Shown here in pieces: positions 41,654 through 45,613 of a DNA stretch of 45,613 nt. The position numbers were made by a program, and so were the translations under genes. Position 1 is the stretch's first letter. Each line of letters begins with the position of its first letter. Below the pieces are notes generated by a model. The model did no database searches. It was given only the letters and a program-made list of their open reading frames with translations, and was not told the DNA's origin. Origin of the DNA: Bacteroidota bacterium (lineage in GTDB: Bacteria; Bacteroidota; Bacteroidia; 2-12-FULL-35-15); assembly GCA_003151815.1 (NCBI GenBank), contig PLYN01000037.1, positions 1 through 45,613 of the forward strand, given 5' to 3'.

Positions 41654-43087
41654 ATGAAAATACTAATCTCTTGGGTGGCACATAATAATGACTTTGAAGT
41701 TGGGAAGGTTTCCAAGATGGGTCCCAACTATCTGTATCACAAATATTTTTTCGATCATGACAAACACTTCATTCTATCATCAGCAAAATCTGATGATACC
41801 CGTACTGATTTATTAATTGCAGCCATAAGGCATGATTTTCCAAAACACGATTTAGAGCCGATCTATCTGAATGTTGCAGATGTTATTGATCTAAGAGAAA
41901 TAAAAACCAAGATAGAGGGAGTATTAGCCAAACATTCTAATGATGAGATAGACATTTTCATTTCTCCGGGCACCCCAACAATGCAAGTGGCTTGGTACCT
42001 CTGTCATACCACAATGGGGTTGAATACCAATTTGTATCAAACCCGTCCACCAAAATTCGCAAAAGACAAATCTAAGCCAGAGTTGATCAAGATTGATATT
42101 GAGAAATCTAGCATGCCTGTAACCGCGATGCTGCACCAATCTTCTCTTCAGCCGACAAAATCAGAAATCAAAAGTGATTACTTTTTAACAGAATCAATAA
42201 AGCCAATTTATGACGAAGCCAGAAAGATTGCTGAAACTGATGATGTAACTGTTTTGATATCGGGGCAAAGCGGTACCGGCAAGGAATATCTCGCAAGATA
42301 CATTCACGAAAATTCTATAAGAAAGCATAAGCCTTACATAACTGTGAATTGTTCTGCGTTCGGAGATCAACTACTTGAATCAAGATTATTCGGATATTCT
42401 AAAGGAGCATTTACTGGAGCAGAAAAAGAAACGCCCGGATTATTTGAAGAAGCAGATGGTGGGACAATCTTCTTGGATGAGATTGGTGATATATCATCTT
42501 ATATGCAGCAGTCGCTCTTGCGTGTATTGCAGGAAAAAGAAATTATGCCCATTGGAGGCAAGGCACATAAGGTTGATGTTAGAATAATCGCTGCCACAAA
42601 CAGAAACTTACCCGAGCGCTGCGAAGAAGATAAATTCCGATGGGATTTGTATTATAGATTGTCTGTTATCGAACTTGGACTTCCTTCGCTGTTACAAAGG
42701 GGAAAGAAAGATCTTAAAGAAATGATTTCATTTTTTATAGATAAAAAAAAACAGCAACTAAAAAAGTCAGACAAAATAATTCTCTCCAAAGATGCGTTAG
42801 ATACACTGTTGAACTATTCCTACCCAGGCAATATCCGAGAGCTTGAAAATATCATTGCTAGATTATATGTTAGCCACGAAGGGGGTATTGAAGCAAAGGA
42901 TTTGCCTACACGGTTATCAGAAAAAGAGACAGGGCATCCCTTAAACTGGGAATATGTGGAGAAGGAGCATATTAAAAAGGTGCTTACTATTAAGAAGGGA
43001 AATCAGCGGCAAACAGCTATGGCAATTGGATGGGCAATTAATACTCTAAAGAAAAAGATGACATTTTATCATATTAATGAGGAGTAA
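41654..43087 (+). CDS. CARF-like sensor fused to sigma-54 activator (RtcR-like architecture)
   Basis: The N-terminal 140 residues show a CARF-like Rossmann domain: first strand [10 protein letters not shown] and the ligand loop [16 protein letters not shown] (104-110 for SPGTPTM), typical of sensors for cyclic oligonucleotides or RNA ends. The central AAA+ domain (170-400) has Walker A GQSGTGKE (204-211), the sigma-54 contact loop GAFTGA (241-246), Walker [10 protein letters not shown] (261-269) and Arg345. The C-terminus is a Fis-type helix-turn-helix ([20 protein letters not shown]). So ligand binding would license RpoN-dependent transcription. It is divergent from the restriction/kinase operon with a 91-base gap, which suggests it controls that operon. 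RtcR is the known relative; no rtcBA genes are present here. Confidence 0.85.
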   Translation: MKILISWVAHNNDFEVGKVSKMGPNYLYHKYFFDHDKHFILSSAKSDDTRTDLLIAAIRHDFPKHDLEPIYLNVADVIDLREIKTKIEGVLAKHSNDEIDIFISPGTPTMQVAWYLCHTTMGLNTNLYQTRPPKFAKDKSKPELIKIDIEKSSMPVTAMLHQSSLQPTKSEIKSDYFLTESIKPIYDEARKIAETDDVTVLISGQSGTGKEYLARYIHENSIRKHKPYITVNCSAFGDQLLESRLFGYSKGAFTGAEKETPGLFEEADGGTIFLDEIGDISSYMQQSLLRVLQEKEIMPIGGKAHKVDVRIIAATNRNLPERCEEDKFRWDLYYRLSVIELGLPSLLQRGKKDLKEMISFFIDKKKQQLKKSDKIILSKDALDTLLNYSYPGNIRELENIIARLYVSHEGGIEAKDLPTRLSEKETGHPLNWEYVEKEHIKKVLTIKKGNQRQTAMAIGWAINTLKKKMTFYHINEE

Positions 43088-43212
43088 CTCTGTTTCGATT
43101 TCCATCTATAATCAGGGGTGAGTAGGCTCGGTTGCATTTTTCATGGTTTTAAATTTTATGCCCTATACCATACTATTCAAAAAAAAACAATAAAATTTTT
43201 GATATGCAATAC

Positions 43213-43332
43213 TACCCCGCAAAAGTGCACGTGCACTTTTGCGAGGGGTAAAAGCCAAAATGCTGACAAAATATTTTCTAATGACAGCATTTTGTCCGAT
43301 CTTTTGGAGAGACGATTTTATGTTCTCCAAAA
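43213..43332. other. Three consecutive hairpins at the cargo/backbone junction
   Basis: First: TACCCC plus GCAAAAGTGCAC paired with GTGCACTTTTGC, a two-base bulge (GA) and GGGGTA, an 18-pair palindrome with no loop (43213-43250). Second: CAAAATGCTG (43256-43265) / CAGCATTTTG (43285-43294). Third: TTTTGGAGA (43302-43310) / TCTCCAAAA (43324-43332). The GCAcTTTTGC halves are close to the GTAnnTTTGC core of CTnDOT-type recombination sites. One or two of the hairpins could instead be terminators for the converging genes. Confidence 0.75.
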
Positions 43333-43339
43333 TTCAATA

Positions 43340-43630
43340 TTAAAAAAGTGAAAGTTGCTCCATGACTTCTCCGTTTTTTCTCATTTCATCCTGCCTGTCC
43401 TTATACAAAAACTCTGCAATGTCCTGAGCGCAAAGTTTATGGTCAGTATATCCCATTGAAATATACTCTTCCGTATTTACAAAATAACTTCTGTACCCTG
43501 TATTTGAAACACAATTTCCATAAAAAGAAAAATGAATAACTATTCCATAGGAGATTCCGTCAAACTCCACTTTTACCGCTTGCCCTCCGACAAGAATTTC
43601 AAAAGTGTCTTTAATTTTAAAGTCGCTCAT
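43340..43630 (-). CDS. Hypothetical mobile-element protein
   Basis: A 96-residue protein with two central strands (EILVGGQAVKVEFDGISYGI) and a C-terminal helical part ending MEQLSLF. Proteins like it occur beside J-domain genes of Bacteroidota conjugative elements in my memory, but I cannot name a family. It is codirectional with, and last of, the five-gene backbone block 43340-44842. Its stop lies eight bases from the third hairpin. Confidence 0.6.
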   Translation of the reverse strand: MSDFKIKDTFEILVGGQAVKVEFDGISYGIVIHFSFYGNCVSNTGYRSYFVNTEEYISMGYTDHKLCAQDIAEFLYKDRQDEMRKNGEVMEQLSLF

Positions 43631-43639
43631 GGTTTTTAA

Positions 43640-43906
43640 TTATAGGATTTCATTATCACTACATATTAATACATCCCCTACAATAAAATCATATTTATTA
43701 TAAGGATAGAGTTCAGTTGCTTTGTAATTGATTGGCAAATCATTTATTTTACCTTCTTCATTTATTATCATCGGCTTCCCGTCCTTCGTTCTTACTATTT
43801 CAATAAGACCGCCTACATATTTTTGTAGTTCTTCCAAAGTAAAATCTTTATTGTTTTTTGGTAATACATTTTTTTCTTCTCCGTTTGATTTTATAAGTGT
43901 TGCCAT
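43640..43906 (-). CDS. DUF3846 protein
   Basis: An 88-residue protein matching DUF3846: LEELQKYVGGLIEIVRTKDG, then MIINEEGKINDLPIN and a final YDFIVGDVLICSDNEIL. The family is small, found on phages, plasmids and integrative elements, and of unknown function. It sits nine bases before the 96-residue gene and eight after the J-domain gene, in one operon. Confidence 0.8.
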   Translation of the reverse strand: MATLIKSNGEEKNVLPKNNKDFTLEELQKYVGGLIEIVRTKDGKPMIINEEGKINDLPINYKATELYPYNKYDFIVGDVLICSDNEIL

Positions 43907-43914
43907 TTTGTATA

Positions 43915-44388
43915 TTATTTTATGATTAGATTCTTTGATTCGTTTTGTTTTATTACATCGCTTCCGTATTTGCTTCGGATTTCTTTTATGTCAAGGGGTT
44001 TATGATTATTGCTTTTCATTTTTTCAGGTCGGAAATACCACATTACTTTTTTTGGTGCAAACCAAAATCCCGCTTCTTTGAGTTCCTTCCTGTGTGGTTT
44101 TGTATCTCCTGAAACCCAAAGCCATGCCCCGATAAGCTCAATAACGATTCCCTTTAGGTTAATGATTTTAGAAAGGACTTCGGGATAAATGGTTAAATCC
44201 TCTTTATCTCCTTCGTGTTTAAAGCTGAACGTAGGATGGTCGCAGAAATATTCATATTCGTTATTGATTTCCTGCATGATGGCAGTATCTCCGCCCTCCC
44301 TGTCGGGATGGTGTTTTAACGCCAGTTCCTTATAACATTTCTTTAATTCCTCTATGGAATTAATGTTTTTAAAATAGTTTGCTTTCAT
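43915..44388 (-). CDS. J-domain protein (DnaJ-like) of mobile element
   Basis: N-terminal J domain, IEELKKCYKELALKHHPDRE, with the His-Pro-Asp motif (about 27-29) that stimulates Hsp70 ATPase. The C-terminal 75 residues (ELIGAWLWVSGDTKPHRKEL, then FWFAPKKVMWYFRPEK) form a domain shared by short J proteins on Bacteroidota conjugative elements. No zinc or client-binding region of housekeeping DnaJ is present. It overlaps the upstream gene in an ATGA. Confidence 0.85.
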   Translation of the reverse strand: MKANYFKNINSIEELKKCYKELALKHHPDREGGDTAIMQEINNEYEYFCDHPTFSFKHEGDKEDLTIYPEVLSKIINLKGIVIELIGAWLWVSGDTKPHRKELKEAGFWFAPKKVMWYFRPEKMKSNNHKPLDIKEIRSKYGSDVIKQNESKNLIIK

Positions 44389-44663
44389 GGTTTTAGCAGT
44401 TTACAAATTGGTATTTGGACAAAGCCACTTGATACAAATCTGTGCGGAGTAGCAATAATTCCCGCATCAAGAAGGGTGTCTAAAATTCCTTCGTTCTCGC
44501 TGTAATTTTTTATAGCGACCTCGTCAGATTGTAAAGGGTGGTCAAGTGCAACCGATGCAACCATATACGATTGACCGTTGGAAGCGTAATCCAATATAAT
44601 TCCGTTTTGCCCATTTCCATATTTGGAATACGTGGCGCGTAGGGTTTTTCCTTTGTGTTTCAT
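44385..44663 (-). CDS. Hypothetical mobile-element protein
   Basis: A 92-residue beta-rich protein with HPLQSDEVAIKNYSENEGIL and a following helix LDTLLDAGII. The KNYSENEG segment recalls small DUF4313-like proteins of phages and conjugative elements, a weak match. It overlaps the J-domain gene by four bases and follows the short gene at 44666 by two, so it belongs to the same operon. Confidence 0.65.
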   Translation of the reverse strand: MKHKGKTLRATYSKYGNGQNGIILDYASNGQSYMVASVALDHPLQSDEVAIKNYSENEGILDTLLDAGIIATPHRFVSSGFVQIPICKLLKP

Positions 44664-44665
44664 GT

Positions 44666-44842
44666 TTAAAAAGTGTTGTTTTCGTTGGTAGATGATGACT
44701 TACATTCTTTGTAAAAGAATTGCGTGTCTTGGTTTTTTTTCATTTCATTTAGGGAGGAAACATATTCCTGTGCTTCTCCTAAAGTTTCTTTTGAATCAAT
44801 GACAGACTCAAAATCGTTTTCTGATTGGATAATCTCGAACAT
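44666..44842 (-). CDS. Short acidic protein, first gene of backbone operon
   Basis: A 58-residue reading frame beginning MFEIIQSENDFESVIDSKET with a single helix-forming middle and a polar tail (SSSTNENNTF). It ends two bases before the next start, which is why I consider it real despite its size. No motif. Upstream lies the large structured region 44884-45115. Confidence 0.6.
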   Translation of the reverse strand: MFEIIQSENDFESVIDSKETLGEAQEYVSSLNEMKKNQDTQFFYKECKSSSTNENNTF

Positions 44843-44883
44843 GGTTTTTTTGTTTTGGTTAATTTTTTAGTTTTTGTGTATAG

Positions 44884-45115
44884 ACTTTCGCTATACCTCT
44901 TAAAGGAAAAAGCGAAGCGTAAAGGAATCGGGGGGCGCGGGTCGACTTAGGCGGAATCCCGCTGAAAGCGGGATCAGGGCTGCTCCGCCTAAGCGGGTGT
45001 CAATGAGGAACGCGGAATAAGTTCCCGCAGGGGTGGCAGTCTCCGCCATTATGCGCGTAGTGTCATTGACACCTTAGCCCCACGATTATCATTGTATTTG
45101 AGGTATAGAGAAAGT
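44884..45115. ncRNA. Candidate structured RNA or transfer/replication origin
   Basis: A closing stem ACTTTC-g-CTATACCTC (44884-44899) / GAGGTATAG-a-GAAAGT (45100-45115) encloses two large hairpins. Hairpin 1: CTTAGGCGGA (44946-44955) / TCCGCCTAAG (44984-44993) with an inner ATCCCGCT-gaa-AGCGGGAT. Hairpin 2: GGTGTCAATGA (44996-45006) / TCATTGACACC (45063-45073), with further short stems inside. The interior is GC-rich in an AT-rich setting and has no reading frame of note. A multibranch RNA is the simplest reading; oriT or a replication origin is possible. Confidence 0.55.
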
Positions 45116-45174
45116 TTATATAGACAAATTCCATTTTCTGATTTTAATAGACAATTAATTCAGCGATCAAATGA

Positions 45175-45296
45175 ATAAAGTCAAATGCAAGCCTGAAAAT
45201 CTTTAGAGAAAAAAAATAGAAAGTGTTTTCCGTGAGAAGCCGTCTGGCAAGCCGGAAAACTCTTTCAAAAAAGTTTGGGCTTGCTTTTGACTTTAT
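45175..45296. repeat. Nested hairpin element of about 122 bases
   Basis: Arms ATAAAGTCAAATGCAAGCC (45175-45193) and its reverse complement at 45278-45296 (one mismatch in 19). Inside are GTTTTCCG (45225-45232) / CGGAAAAC (45253-45260) and GCC-gtct-GGC at the tip. It looks like a small non-autonomous inverted-repeat element or a structured RNA. A reading frame across it has no protein-like character. 45297-45501 shows nothing else. Confidence 0.6.
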
Positions 45297-45501
45297 ACCG
45301 AAAATATATTTGTCACGTGGAAAATGATTCTGAGATGTTACCAAATAGAGGAAAAATCGATAAAGGGACTGCGAGATCACATCTGATCTGAAGACGTTTA
45401 TATTTTTGCCTTATGAAAAGAGATTTCTTATTCAGTAAATCGAATGAAATGTTTTAGCAGTATATAATTTGGTGTTACTATGAAAAATAATAATCGATTT
45501 T

Positions 45502-45613
45502 AACCCCTCCCACTAAAAAAACAGGAAAGGTTCTCGAAGCATTGGTAAAGCGAAAACCCGCCCCAAAAAGAAAAATAAAAAATAACAAGCAGGAACAGGA
45601 ATTTCCTGTTCCA
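45502..45613. repeat. 112-bp inverted repeat, right copy
   Basis: Reverse complement of 1811-1922 with one mismatch. The window ends exactly at the end of the match, at the 21-bp palindrome, which may be a sequence-assembly boundary as well as a biological one. Confidence 0.95.

Noticed and set aside
45144-45380. A 78-residue minus-strand reading frame
   Set aside because: Crosses both arms of the nested hairpin element; no start signal or motif.
1-45613. CRISPR arrays, tRNA and rRNA genes, insertion sequences
   Set aside because: No regular direct repeats with spacers, no cloverleaf with CCA-like arrangement, no rRNA-like tract and no transposase were seen on reading both strands.

Overview
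The window looks like cargo of a mobile element from a member of the Bacteroidota, probably of the Chitinophagales/Sphingobacteriales type. The reasons are AT-rich DNA, weak or absent Shine-Dalgarno sites, several TAnnTTTG (-7) promoter motifs, a BfmA/BtgA-type mobilization pair (283-1671), a block of J-domain and DUF3846 genes typical of Bacteroidota conjugative elements (43340-44842), and a recognisable intergenic palindrome at 91-128. A 112-bp sequence is present at 1811-1922 and, inverted with one mismatch, at the very end (45502-45613), so it brackets about 43.6 kb of cargo. No tRNA, rRNA, CRISPR array, transposase or integrase was seen.

Layout. 1-1671: mobilization genes. 1672-2733: no gene; the inverted repeat and two tandem copies of a two-hairpin repeat with compensatory base changes. 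2734-3560: small unknown genes and a lone receiver domain. 3561-4190: GC-rich structured DNA. 4243-6268 (+): unknown / agmatine-deiminase-like / uracil-DNA-glycosylase-like operon. 6231-9203 (-): DUF2779 nuclease, WYL regulator, UDG-fold protein. 9277-11322 (-): coiled coil, truncated FtsZ/tubulin-like GTPase, unknown, sigma-70 region-2-like protein. 11468-11578: dead fragment of a WYL gene. 11581-17178 (-): Qat-like operon (lipoprotein, small protein, PD-(D/E)XK nuclease, QatB-like, QueC/QatC-like, unknown, PLD nuclease) without QatA or QatD. 17402-20188: unknown genes and an XRE/ImmA pair. 20367-22745 (+): HNH-glycine-zipper protein, DUF2188, zinc ribbon, LRAT-like papain-fold membrane protein, membrane-anchored HEPN. 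22815-41562 (-): an 18.7-kb ten-gene run. 41654-43087 (+): CARF-sigma54 activator. 43088-43339: three hairpins in a row. 43340-44842 (-): element backbone genes. 44843-45613: large stem-loop structures and the inverted repeat.

The most striking locus is 22815-43087. Its codirectional genes mostly overlap or lie within 40 bases of each other. In order of transcription they encode a GRDP-like protein with a Cys-rich tail, a 1038-residue fusion of N6-adenine methyltransferase, target-recognition-like segment and histidine kinase, a response regulator whose C-terminus carries a HEPN RNase motif, HsdM, HsdS, a RecD-like helicase with a C-terminal nuclease-like domain, HsdR, a NERD-SF1 helicase, a TIGR02391 HEPN protein and a final unknown. 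A divergent sigma-54 activator with a CARF-like sensor sits at its head. I read this as a type I restriction system rebuilt around a phosphorelay and RNA-targeting effectors. The parts are seen in the sequence; the signalling logic is inference. The Qat-like operon, the FtsZ-like/sigma-like operon and the HNH/LRAT/HEPN operon are further candidate defence modules, so the window as a whole reads as a mobile defence island.
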